A stretch of DNA of 64,000 bases from Spongilla lacustris (Eukaryota; Porifera; Demospongiae; Spongillida; Spongillidae), in NCBI GenBank assembly GCA_949361645.1, contig OX442419.1:5418714-5482713 (forward strand). The letters are read 5' to 3'. Positions 44,206 through 55,798 of the stretch are shown piece after piece. Position 1 is the stretch's first letter. Every line of letters begins with the position of its first letter. The notes below the pieces were generated by a model. It did not search any database. It saw nothing but the letters and a program-made list of their open reading frames with translations, and was not told the DNA's origin. The position numbers were made by a program, and so were the translations under genes.

Positions 44206-45650
44206 CTTTCGCAACTTTTACCAAAAACGTGGTCGATTTGCAAGAGTTCGGAAGATCGCGTGCTCAAATCTAAGAGGATCGCGTGCCTGGTGTTACAGGC
44301 CTTTCACATCACGTGGCACGAAACGAAAGGCCATCATGTGTCGTATTATTCCAATTTCATATAGAGCGCACGGGCATTCGTTGAAAGTGGACTGTCAAGG
44401 TGTACATGTACGTGTCGAATTAGTGCACCCAGGTTAGAGCGTGCAAACGAAAGCTATATCGTAACCGTGAGTGTTAATAAAACCACACTAAGATATTCAT
44501 GAAAGGCACGTAAATTAAAAGGGCTAAGCGTGTGCGTACAACACACATACATGTACTAACTTGAACAACAGAATCAATTAGAGGTACATGTATCTCTTAC
44601 GTAGGACATTAGTCATTCTACTTGGTTGAACAACATCGTACACGGGGAGGGGGAATGGGAAACACTATCCTCATGTTTTAGGTCACCACTCTGACCAAGC
44701 CATACAAAACAGTGTACTAAAAAATAGTAGCTGCATGGGGTTACACTGTAGCCTCTACTGTGTGGACTGCAGCACTGATCAGCTGATACACATGTTTGTC
44801 CAGCTACTAAGATAGTACAAGGTTAGCTCAGGAAACATGCATAAAAGGTCATGGGGGTGCGGTGTGATGGTCATGGGGATAGGGGTGTGGTGTGATGGCA
44901 ATGGAGGTAGGGATCTGGTTTGAGGGTCATGGGGGTAGGGGTGTGGTGTGATGGTCATGGGGGTAGGGGTGTGATGCGATGGTCATGGGGTAGGGGTGTG
45001 GGTCATGGGGGTAGGGGTGTGGGTCATGGGGGTAGGGGTGGGGGTACATGTAGGTATGAGCATGGGGCAATCCCTTACATAATAACCTTCATGTAAATGT
45101 TTAAAGGGACTGCATGCACACTGGGTTAAAAAAGGATCCTACATGCACATGCCTGATGCCTACCACAAGGACCCACAGTACAGCTGCCTGCAATAACAAC
45201 CCCTACCACAGCCCTTACATTACAAGCAGCAGGTACATGTACTGGTAAAAATCTTTTTGTGGTGGGATTAAATTCATAGATGGAGACACCTTGTTAGTGT
45301 AGACCATAATTAATACATTGTATTTACATTCTGAAAGTCAATTACCTTCCCAAAGGAATATCCCATTGCCATGAGCCCAAATAACACACAAATGCACATC
45401 ACACAAACACCACACATGCATACACTTACACTGCAACCAAGGTCTCAAACTAAAAAAGTAAGTTGTTCTATTGTAAAGTACTTCTCCATCTGTGAGAGCT
45501 CAGGTGTAGAGTGGTTCACTGGTAGCCATGGTAATGCACTTCCAATATGTGCACCACAAAGCAGTGAAGATACGAGCACTGGTATATGGGTAGTTCTAGG
45601 GGATGAGATATGAGTAAGTAGTCAGTGGCAATAACAGCTTCAACCATCAG
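44206..45650. repeat. Intergenic region with a ~34-bp/24-bp tandem repeat
   Basis: From about 44848 to 45055 the plus strand repeats ggtcatgggggtaggggtgt with and without ggtgtgatg inserts, giving 34-bp and 24-bp versions (roughly seven units). The rest shows no gene. Confidence 0.65.
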
Positions 45651-45659
45651 GTCATGAGA

Positions 45660-48600
45660 GAAGATGAGCATGGGGACATGGAGAGGAACATGGGAGATGG
45701 AGGGGAGCATGGGGAAATGGAGGGGAACATGGGGACATGGAGAGGAACATGGGAGATGGAGGGGAGCATGGGGAAATGGAGGGGAACATGGGGCATGGAG
45801 GGGAACATGGGGACATGGGGCATGGAGGGGAACATGGGGACATGGGGCATGGAGGGGAACATGGGGACATGGGGCATGGAGGGGAACATGGGGACATGGG
45901 GCATGGAGGGGAACATGGGGACATGGGGCATGGAGGGGAACATGGGGACATGGGGCATGGAGGGGAACATGGGGACATGGGGCATGGAGGGGAACATGGG
46001 GACATGGGGCATGGAGGGGAACATGGGGACATGGGGCATGGAGGGGAACATGGGGACATGGGGCATGGAGGGGAACATGGGAACATGGAGGGGAACATGG
46101 GGACATGGAGGGAAACATGGGGACATGGAGGGGAACATGGGGACATGGAGGGGGACATGGGGCATGGAGGGGAGCATGGGAACATGGAGGGGAACATGGG
46201 GGCATGGAGGGAACATGGGGACATGGAGGGGAGCATGGGGACATGGAGGGGAACATGGGGACATGGAGGGGAGCATGGGAACATGGAGGGGAACATGGGG
46301 GCATGGAGGGAACATGGGGACATGGAGGGGAACATGGGGACATGGAGTGTGAGGACATGGGGACATGGAGTGTGAGGACATGGAAGGGAACATGGGGACA
46401 AAGAGGGGAGCATGGGGGCATGGAGGGGAAAGTGGGGCATGGAGGGGAACATGGGGCATGGAGGGGAACATGGGGCATGGAAGGGAACATGGGGAATGGG
46501 GCATGGAGGGGAGCATGGGGGCATGGAGGGGAACATGGGGACATGGAGGGGAGCATGGGGGCATGGAGGGAACATGGGGACATGGAGGGAAACATGGGGG
46601 CATGGAGGGGAACATGGAGGGGAGCATGGGGCATGGAGGGGAACATGGGGACATGGAAGGTAACATGGGGCATGGAGGGGAACATGGGGACATGGAGTGT
46701 GAGGACATGGAAGGGAACATGGGGACATGGAGTGTGAGGACATGGAAGGGAACATGGGGACATGGAGGGGAGCATGGGGACATGGAGGGGAGCATGGGGA
46801 CATGGAGGGGAACATGGGGGCATGGAGGGAACATGGGGACATGGAGGGGAGCATGGGAACATGGAGGGGAGCATGGGGACATGGAGGGGAACATGGGGAC
46901 ATGGAGGGGAACATGGGGACATGGAGGGGAACATGGGGACATGGAGGGGAACATGGGAACATGGAGGGGAGCATGGGGCATGGAGGGGAGCATGGGGCAT
47001 GGAGGGGAACATGGGGACATGGAGGGGAACATGGGGACATGGAGGGGAATATGTGGACATGGGGGCATGGTGGGGGGCATGGAGGGGAACATGGGGGCAT
47101 GGAGGAAACATGGGGACATGGAGGGGAGCATGGGAACATGGAGGGGAGCATGGGGACATGGAGGGGAACATGGGGACATGGAGGGGAACATGGGGACATG
47201 GAAGGGAACATGGGGACAAAGAGGGGAGCATGGGGGCATGGAGGGGAACATGGGGACATGGAGGGGAACATGGGGACATGGAGGGGAACATGGGGACATG
47301 GAAGGAAACATGGGGACAAAGAGGGGAGCATGGGGGCATGGAGGGGAGCATGGGAACATGGAGGGGAGCATGGGGACATGGAGGGGAACATGGGGACATG
47401 GAGGGAAACATGGGGACATGGAGGGGAGCATGGGGACAAGGAGGGGAACATGGGGACATGGAGGGGAACATGGGGACATGGAGGGGAACATGGGGACATG
47501 GAGGGGAACATGGGGACATGGAGGGGAACATGGGGACATGGAGGGGAACATGGAGGGGAACATGGGGACATGGAAGGTAACATGGGGCATGGAGGGAAAC
47601 ATGGGGACATGGAGGGGAACATGGGGACATGGAGGGGAACATGGGGACATGGAGTGTGAGGACATGGAAGGGAACATGGGGACATGGAGGGGAGCATGAG
47701 GACATGGAGGGGAACATGGGGACATGGAGGGGAGCATGGGAACATGGAGGGGAACATGGGGGCATGGAGGGAACATGGGGACATGGAGGGGAGCATGGGG
47801 ACATGGAGGGGAACATGGGGACATGGAGGGGAGCATGGGGACATGGAGGGGAACATGGGGACATGGAGGGGAGCATGGGAACATGGAGGGGAACATGGGG
47901 GCATGGAGGGAACATGGGGACATGGAGGGGAACATGGGGACATGGAGTGTGAGGACATGGAAGGGAACATGGGGACATGGAGGGGAGCATGAGGACATGG
48001 AGGGGAGCATGGGGACATGGAGGGGAACATGGGGGCATGGAGGGAACTTGGGGACATGGAGGGGAGCATGGGAACATGGAGGGGAGCATGGGGACATGGA
48101 GGGGAACATGGGGACATGGAGGGGAACATGGGGACATGGAGGGGAACATGGGGACATGGAGGGGAACATGGGGACATGGAAGGGAACATGGGGACAAAGA
48201 GGGGAGCATGGGGGCATGGAGGGGAACATGGGGACATGGAGTGAGAGGACATGGAGGGGAACATGGGGACATGGAGGGGAATATGTGGATATGGGGGCAT
48301 GGTGGGGGACATGAGGGCATGGTGGGGGACATGGGGACATGGAGGGGAACATGGGGCATGGAAGATAACATGGGGCATGGAGGGGAACATGGGGGCATGG
48401 AGGGGAACATGGGGGCATGGAGGGGAGCATGGGGGCATGGAGGGGAGCATCGGGACATGGAGGGGAACATGGGGGCATGGAGGGAACATGGGGACAAAGA
48501 GGGGAGCATGGGGGCATGGAGGGGAACATGGGGACATGGAGTGAGAGGACATGGAGGGGAACATGGGGACATGGAGGGGAATATGTGGATATGGGGGCAT

Positions 48601-49035
48601 GGTGGGGGACATGAGGGCATGTTGGGGGACATGGAGGGAAACATGGGGACATGGAGGGGAACATGGGGCATGGAAGATAACATGGGGCATGGAGGGGAAC
48701 ATGGGGGCATGGAGGGGAACATGGGGGCATGGAGGGGAACATGGGGGCATGGAGGGGAACATGGGGACATGGAAGGTAACATGGGGGCATGGAGGGGAAC
48801 ATGGGGACATGGAGGGGAACATGGGGACATGGAGGGGGACATGAGGGAGCGTGGGGATATGGAGGGAGTGTGAGGACATGGAGGGGAGTGTGGGGACATG
48901 GAGGGGATGGTGAGGACATGGAGGGGGAGCATGGGGGCATGGAGGAAATATGGGGACATGAAGGAAGTGTGAGGAATGGGGACATCGTGAGGACATGGAG
49001 GGGGCATGCAAGGGAATGTGGGGACATGGAGGGAA
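45660..49035. repeat. 3.4-kb G-rich minisatellite (20-bp and 27-bp units)
   Basis: The array is built from a 20-bp unit catggaggggaacatgggga, with the variants aacatg/agcatg. At the left edge there are about ten copies of a 27-bp version with an additional catgggg. Scattered inserts (gagtgtgaggacatggaa, gacaaagagg) recur at intervals, so there is higher-order structure. The plus strand has almost no C outside catg. All three minus frames are open across the array (1126-1224 codons, Pro/Cys/His/Met-rich) simply because no unit contains a stop. I do not regard them as genes. Confidence 0.92.
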
Positions 49036-49667
49036 GCAGAAGTTCAGAATGGAAATGGGAGATGATGATGCAGTGGTTTGAGACTGGAACTGATGCGGGT
49101 GATGATGGGACAGAACAAAATAAGAATACGGATTATGTGTGAAGGAGGAAACGGGGAGATGACAATGGCATAACATAATAAAGGAAGTGGCACAACATGC
49201 CCATAAATGGGCAGATGAGCAGGGCAGCCAAGTAAATGGGGGAAATTGAGGGATTTTTTTTTCTAAAGCAACAAAGTGCAATAGTACCACAGATCTTATC
49301 AACTTACCGCAATATGCTTGCTTCAACGAACCACATTTGTGGGAGGACCAGCTGTCTCGCGTTCTGCATGCTCATTCGTGCAAATACACTGCCATGAACC
49401 ACACCCTTGCAAATCTAGTTAGCTGTTGTCCCAAACAATATCCTCATAGCTGTGATATTGGTGGCTCGGAGGTTAACGACAATAAACGGTTTGCAGAGAA
49501 CCAGTTTTCCTCCACCGCTTTTTTACGCCATAAACATTAAATGATATATCACCAAATATAGGAAGTCAATGACACGAGACAGTGGACTTATGGTTCAAGA
49601 GCTGTGAGAGAGTACGAACAAAAATACGGTTCCCACATGTGCAGGGGGGGTTAAACGTAGTCGGTGT
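49036..49667. other. Intergenic, no gene seen
   Basis: Single-copy-looking sequence between the satellite and RRM copy 2. No coding region is supportable. Confidence 0.35.
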
Positions 49668-50270
49668 TCAGTCGTCATCGTACTGCCTTCTTCCTCCACC
49701 ACCACCACCTCCGCCTCCGTAGCCTCGATCTCTGTAATCAGACCGCCCACTTTCCCTCCCTTCACTTCTACCACCGCCGTACGAATCACCACCACCACCA
49801 TACCCACCACCACCGTAACCACCACCCCGTCCGCCATAACCACCACCACCACCACCCCGTCTCCCTCCTCCTCGACCACCACCACTTCCACCTTCACCTC
49901 TATCCTCGGCAAACCTCAGGGTGACTTCTCTGCCGTCCACTTGCGTCCCGTTGTAATTCTTCAGCGCCTTCTCGGCCGCCGAGATACTCTCGAAGGTAAT
50001 GAATCCAAACCCTCTTGTCTCGCCAGTTTCTCTGTCCTTGGGCAGGAAAACGTCAGTTGCGTCTTTGAAGACTGCCTGGAGTGACTCTTTGTCAGTATCG
50101 TAGGATAGGTTTCGTATGAACAGCTTCTTTGACGGCGTTCCGCCATCGTCTGAACCACGGTTACCGCCTCTGTATCCACCTCCACCTCCACCACCACCTC
50201 TGCTGCCGCCACCGTAAGACCTTCCTCCGCCGCCTCCTGATGGCCTGTAACTTGACTGGTGACCGTCCAT
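49668..50270 (-). CDS. RRM plus glycine-rich (RGG) RNA-binding protein, copy 2
   Basis: Single-exon frame of 200 residues from ATG at 50270. Gly-rich N-terminus, then an RRM at about residues 47-124 (LFIRNLSY, RGFGFITF). The tail is longer than in copy 1, with extra Ser/Arg/Asp (SEGRESGRSDYRDRGYGG) before the final RRQYDDD. Its RRM is nearly identical to the paralogue at 43660-44205, and the shared ends suggest duplication of a whole intronless unit. Roles as for copy 1: single-RRM RNA binding with a tail prone to condensates. Low-complexity Gly codons make the exact tail length vulnerable to assembly error. Confidence 0.88.
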   Translation of the reverse strand: MDGHQSSYRPSGGGGGRSYGGGSRGGGGGGGGYRGGNRGSDDGGTPSKKLFIRNLSYDTDKESLQAVFKDATDVFLPKDRETGETRGFGFITFESISAAEKALKNYNGTQVDGREVTLRFAEDRGEGGSGGGRGGGRRGGGGGGYGGRGGGYGGGGYGGGGDSYGGGRSEGRESGRSDYRDRGYGGGGGGGGGRRQYDDD

Positions 50271-50369
50271 TTTTGTTCTCACAGCGTGTTTGTGCCTACA
50301 GATCACGCGACAGCAAACGAGCTCCTATTTTCCGGTTCACCGAGCATGCGCGTGGGCAAATACCGTTAA

Positions 50370-50486
50370 CGTATAATTGGAGTATATATGTCTGAGAAGC
50401 TGCCAGTGGGGCCGTCATACCACTGATACCAGCCTTGCTTATAAATATGATGGCCCCTTCTCAGACGTATATACTCCAATTATACG
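50370..50486. mobile_element. 117-bp MITE with TTAA target sites
   Basis: CGTATAATTGGAGTATATAT at the left is inverted at the right end, with TTAA on both sides (50366-50369 and 50487-50490). It lies about 100 bp upstream of RRM copy 2, so it may be within that gene's promoter region. Confidence 0.8.
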
Positions 50487-50490
50487 TTAA

Positions 50491-51051
50491 CTGAAGGGGG
50501 TTTTGCTGCTGTTGCATCAGCAGAGGCGGGTGGGGGGTGGGGAGGGGGCCTTGGCGCCTAAAATTAAATAGATTACAACATGCGGAGCATAATTTAGCTT
50601 CTAGCGCTCGCTCGCATCCATAAACAGTATAATATGCCATGCCCCTTTTAGGCGCCCGGCCCCTCCCCTCGGTAGTCCTACGGTGTTTAGCTGTGGCCAT
50701 AAGAAGTCGTCACCATGTGTGTACATGAACCAATATGCATACATGCAAGTGCTAGTCTGGGAACCCAACTGATGGTACCATCAGTCGGGTCCCCAGATTA
50801 TGGAAGTGCATGGTGCATTTAACAATAGTTAGGCATACCCTGGCATATTACAGAAGGTTGGGCTATGCCCGACTACACTTTGCCCAGATTCTTTGGGTAT
50901 GGCAAGCCAAGATTATATAGATAATTTTAATATGCACAGCCATCAGTTTCCCAGTGCATAATGCATTTTCAAACAGGAGCATACCAGCTGACACAGTGTA
51001 CACGTGATTGTGGGTACATGTGCATACACAACATACACACCACACAATGGA
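50491..51051. other. Intergenic with small inverted repeats
   Basis: A GC-rich inverted pair (ggggccttggcgcctaaaa near 50542-50562, ttttaggcgcccggcccc near 50645-50664) and a palindrome at about 50749-50800 (tagtctgggaacccaactga) look like further tiny inverted-repeat elements. No gene. Confidence 0.45.
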
Positions 51052-54000
51052 TCACACAGGCCCAAGATGTCCTGATGAAACCTCACTGAAGTTTATATGT
51101 CCAGTGTCCATTGCATGCTTCTGGGTCTCTGCTGGGCCAGCCAGACCCTTCCCACACACAAGGCACCTCACAGTGATGTTGTGAACATCAGTGTACTGTC
51201 TTATCTAAAGGGAACAAGCAAAATACGCATGTGAATCAGGTTCCTCCCACACACAAAGGCTCCTCCCACATACAAAGGCTCCTCCCACACACAAAGGCTC
51301 CTCCTACACACAAAGGCTCCTCCCACACACAAAGGCTCCTCCTACACACAAAGGCTCCTCCCATTCTCCATCTCCAATGACTAGAGTACATATTGTCATG
51401 TGCCCTAGGTACACAGTACATACATGTGCCCTAGGTACACAGTACATACATGTGCCCTAGGTACACAGTACATACATGTGCCCTAGGTACACAGTACATA
51501 CATGTGCCCTAGGTACACAGTACATACATGTGCCCTAGGTACACAGTACACACATGTGCCCTGGGTACACAGTACATACATGTGCCCTAGGTACACTGTA
51601 CATACATGTGCCCTAGGTACACAGTACATACATGTGCCCTAGGTACACAGTACATACATGTGTCCTAGGTACACTGTACATACATGTGCCCTAGGTACAC
51701 TGTACATACATGTGCCCTAGGTACACAGTACACACATGTGCCCTGGGTACACAGTACATACATGTGCCCTGGGTACACAGTACATACATGTGCCCTGGGT
51801 ACACATGTGCCCTGTACCTTGCAGGCATCTTTGGCGATGCCTTGTGCCCTGGCCAGCACAACACTTTCTGAAGCTGAGAACACCTTCTGAACCACAGCTC
51901 CATCTGGGGCAGCCAGCACCAGAGGGTCATAGTGAATACCGTCATAAATCAAGAGAACTCTCTTCTCATAACCGCCATTTTGACCTGTGGACAAACATGT
52001 CTGTTATCGTGCAGGTCTGTTATTGTACAGTGTGTACACTGTTTACTTCTACATCCGATCATCCGTACTTGGGGACAGCTTGTACTTAGCTGAAATAAAC
52101 CTGCTAAATTTGTTGTCTTGCCCACACTAACCAAATAGGTCAATCCGTTGGGTCTGTATGTCCACCACAGCAATCTCCACTTTGAAGTGTTCACTGAAGA
52201 TGGACAGTTCAATGGCACCTGTACCAACAACACAAATGGAGTGAGACAAGGGGGGGTTGGTGGTGGAAGGGGCAATGAGAAAATTACCATACACATACAT
52301 GTACATGTATACGACTCTTGCACCTAATATATGTACATATGTTCACATATATGTATGTGTGTAGGACAATGTGTGAAAACATAAATTACATTCAACATGT
52401 ATGAACACCGTGTGCATATAAATATGGCATATACATGTAATATTGTATAGTACATGTGCATGCACACAACAGGTTGCCACAAATCCCATCAATAAACTGA
52501 TGCACCTGAAAATGTTCTAGCTGTTACTGTGCATCGTCTAAATTGCATAGGGCTATGACCCAACAGTTATTCCCCAACACCCCTGCATCTAATACGGGTG
52601 ACTTTCCACCAGCACACCCACCCCCTCCTCACAAACACACCTCCCCATGTCCCTCATGAGCTTCATACCTCCCCATGAGTCATCCTTCATGATCCAATCC
52701 ACATATTCTCTGTTGGGACGCCCTAAGAACACATCATTGTACTTGACCGGATCTGAAAGGATGATTCCACCCACAAGATCCCTCAGCTCTGCAGCTGTAT
52801 CCCTCCTCGAGCCTAGTAGAATACTGAATGGAAGGAGAGAAGGGAATGGATGGAGTGTGAAGGAAAAGTAACTGATGAGGCTGGAGGGGAGGTACATGTA
52901 GGTACGAGGAGAGGAGGGAATGGAGGGATGGAGAGGGAAGGTGGGGGGAGGAGGGAGAGAAAGGAGGAGAGATGTGAGGGAGATAAGGGAGGGAGGGAAG
53001 AGGGAGGAAGGAGAGGAGGTATGGAGAGAAGGGGAAGGGAGGGAGGGAGGGAGGGAGGGAGGGAGGAGGGAGGGAGGGAGGGAGGGAGGGAGGGAGGGAG
53101 GGAGGGAGGGAGGGAGGGAGGGAGGGAGGGAGGGAGGGAGGGAGGGAGGGAGGGAGGGAGGGAGGGAGGGAGGGAGGGAGGGAGGGAGGGAGGGAGGGAG
53201 GGAGGGAGGGAGGGAGGGAGGGAGGGAGGGAGGGAGGGAGGGAGGGAGGGAGGGAGAGCTCTCTAGAAGGAGAGATGAGAGGAGATGGAGGGAAGGGAGG
53301 GAGGGGAGGAACCACTTTTAGGATTTCTCTGTATACATGTATCATAGTAAAGCTGTGGCTGTGTACTAACCTAATGCTTTTGAAGAGGCAGGAATTGTCT
53401 GCAGGGACCACCCTGAGAATGTGGAGGAGTACATAATAATGACACCACTATACACATGTGTACATGCATGCTTGTACAGATGTTTACATACAATGCACAT
53501 TATACATGTATCTTCAATGGTTCCCCTCCCCCTTCAATGGTTCCCCTCCCCCTTCAACGGTCCCCCTCCCCCTTCAATGGTTCCCCTCCCCCTTCAACGG
53601 TCCCCCTCCCCCTTCAATGGTCCCCCTCCCTCCCCCTTCAATGGTCCCCCTCCCTCCCCCTTCAATGGTCCCCCTCCCTCCCTCTTCAATGGTCCCCCTC
53701 CCTCCCCTTCAAAGGTTCCACTCCCTCCCCCTTCAATGGGCCCCTCCCTCCCCCTTCAATGGTCCCCCTCCCTCCCCCTTCAATGGTCCCTCTCCCTCCC
53801 TCTTCAATGGTCCCCCTCCCTCCCCCTTCAAAGGTTCCACTCCCTCCCCCTTCAATGGTCCCCTCCCTCCCCCTTCAATGGTCCCCCTCCCTCCCCCTTC
53901 AATGGTCCCCCTCCCTCCCCCTTCAATGGTCCCCCTCCCTCCCCCTTCAATGGTCCCCCTCCCCCCCTTCAATGGTCCTATCTACTTTAGAATACATGTA

Positions 54001-55798
54001 CAATTAAATAAGTGAAAGACCTTCCCCCATTGGTGAGCATACATGTGTGTACATGTACTGTTGGCTGGTGCCATTTAATGCTAAACTGAAACCCAATTGA
54101 GCAAAAGTGTACTATAAAGATCCTTTGCAGAAAATTACTAGCATTTACAGTTTCACTGCTGTAAAAACATACATGATAGAGATGGTATTGTTTGGCTCAT
54201 ACAAGCACAGCAACAGACATTCATTCTAAGATCCACAAACGCAAGGTGGTACTGTACAAGTGCACTAAGTCCACCATACATGCCCTGCAGGACAAAGGCA
54301 CATCGATGCCATGCCTTACTGCAAATCAAACCATCCATATGAAGGGGACTTCAACCATGACAAAATAGAAATTATAAACTAAGCGTTCCCCCAGTTTGTA
54401 GAATAATTCATACTGTGGTGCCATCAGCAACTGCTACATGTAACACCCCACGTGCATATGTGTACATGTACATGTACACTGTACATTGTACATTGCAAAG
54501 CCATTCATGTTTCACAAATTACAGTGCCAGAAATCACCTCAACGCTCACACATGTACATGTACGATGTGCCTTCATCCTCAGGAGCCCCTTTTAACCCTT
54601 CCCTCCCTTAATCATTCCCTTTCTTAACCATTCCCCTACCTTACGTTAACCCTTCCCTCCTTTAACCCTTCCCTCCCTTAGCCCTTCCCTCCCTTAACCC
54701 TTTCCTCCCTTAACTATTCCTCTCCCTTAACCCTTCCCTCCCTAACTATTCCTCTCCCTTAACCCTTTCCTCCCTTAACTATTCCTCACCCTTAACCCTT
54801 CCCTCCCTTAACTATTCCTCTCTCTTAACCCTTTCCTCCCTTAACTATTCCTCTCCCTTAACCCTTTCCTCCCTTAACTATTTCCCTCCCTTAACCCTTC
54901 CCTCCCTTAACCATTCCCTTACTCTTCCCAGCTTTACCATAGCCTTCAGTACATCTTCCATACATTGCGTACGGATACAGTGGCCACACACACCTACTCC
55001 CTCCTCAGGCCACACACACCTACTCCCTCCTCAGGCCACACACACCTACTCCCTTCTCAGGCCACACACAGTACACCTACTCCCTCCTCAGGTCAGCTTC
55101 CATCGAGGCATCAGGACTCCTCTCTCTGACCGGATTATCCACCATCTCAACAAGAAGCACATCTCCAGAGTGTATGGCAAGCCTCTGAAGAGTGGTGTCC
55201 TTGGTGTGGGAGCTTACTTCCTTTGGAGGATAGCCACACAGGACTGTGAGTAGATTTGGTTTCGATTAGACACACCATGAACTACGTGCTGAATGTACAC
55301 CACCACTACAGGTGTGTGTATCCCTATGTCCCACCACACATGCACACATTATAGTAGCAGTTTCAGTTTCTAGCTGCAGGCCATATAAGGCATCCATTTT
55401 GGAAGACATTTGGTCAGTTAATGGTTGTAGACTTTGAATCTATGGATGACAGTACCTATTGTCATATTTCCACCCCACTTGGACAGACATGCCCCCTCCC
55501 CCAACCCCACACCATACATGTATGTTGCCATTCCGTTAAAAAGTGGAGATGGACCACTGTATCACATGAGAGACACTGCATTTACATGTATTGTAATTAC
55601 GCCCCTTCTCTCTCTCCCCTCCAATCCAGTACACTTTCACACGTTTATACGGTACAATATCTATGGAGACTTACTTTTCTGTGCTCTGGGTGCGATACCA
55701 GACTTCTCATGAATAACATTCTGGAGGTCCTGCAGCGAAGAGGTGGGTCCAAGGCTGTCTATCACATACTTGCCATTTTTGGCTTGAATTTTGAAAAT
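51052..55798 (-). CDS. YOD1: YOD1-like OTU deubiquitinase, seven exons found, first exon unresolved
   Basis: Minus-strand exons: 55798-55675 (start uncertain), 55243-55081, 53412-53371, 52823-52669, 52218-52132, 51984-51818 and 51204-51052. Phases agree throughout and all junctions are GT-AG. Order of parts: UBX-like N-terminal domain ([23 protein letters not shown]), OTU domain with catalytic Asp/Cys in [10 protein letters not shown] and catalytic His in [22 protein letters not shown] in between, then a C-terminal C2H2 finger (CLVCGKGL ... H-x4-H). This is the full YOD1/Otu1 architecture. The enzyme removes ubiquitin chains from p97/VCP clients in ER-associated degradation. No ATG precedes the first listed exon in frame, so an upstream coding exon is missing. 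Introns 2, 3 and 6 are filled with minisatellites. Confidence 0.88.
51236..51370. repeat. 19-bp minisatellite in YOD1 last intron
   Basis: About seven copies of ggctcctcccacacacaaa, just upstream (in gene orientation) of the last exon at 51204. Confidence 0.85.
51410..51812. repeat. 26-bp minisatellite in YOD1 last intron
   Basis: About 15 copies of catgtgccctaggtacacag plus tacata, with ggt/agt and cagt/ctgt variants, running up to the donor of exon 51984-51818. Confidence 0.9.
52980..53262. repeat. (GGGA)n array in YOD1 intron
   Basis: About 55 uninterrupted GGGA units from about 53035 to 53255, with imperfect purine sequence before it. Purely purine on the plus strand, pyrimidine on the transcribed gene's sense strand. 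Confidence 0.92.
53510..53975. repeat. 20-bp pyrimidine-rich minisatellite in YOD1 intron
   Basis: Roughly 23 units of ccctcccccttcaatggtcc with shorter variants. Long open frames across it ([12 protein letters not shown]) are repeat artefacts. Confidence 0.9.
54590..55085. repeat. Further tandem repeats in YOD1 intron
   Basis: First, cccttaacccttccctccct-type units (about 54590-54925) alternating with taactattcctct. Then four 26-bp units of cacacacacctactccctcc (about 54985-55085) that abut the donor of exon 55243-55081. Confidence 0.85.

Noticed and set aside
45516..49326. Open frames of more than 1100 codons on the minus strand
   Set aside because: They translate the 20/27-bp satellite in all three frames with no conserved start or unique domain; the openness is due to the unit lacking stop codons.
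53421..54015. Three overlapping Pro/Ser/Phe-rich frames
   Set aside because: They lie in a minisatellite inside a YOD1 intron and on the opposite strand to the gene.
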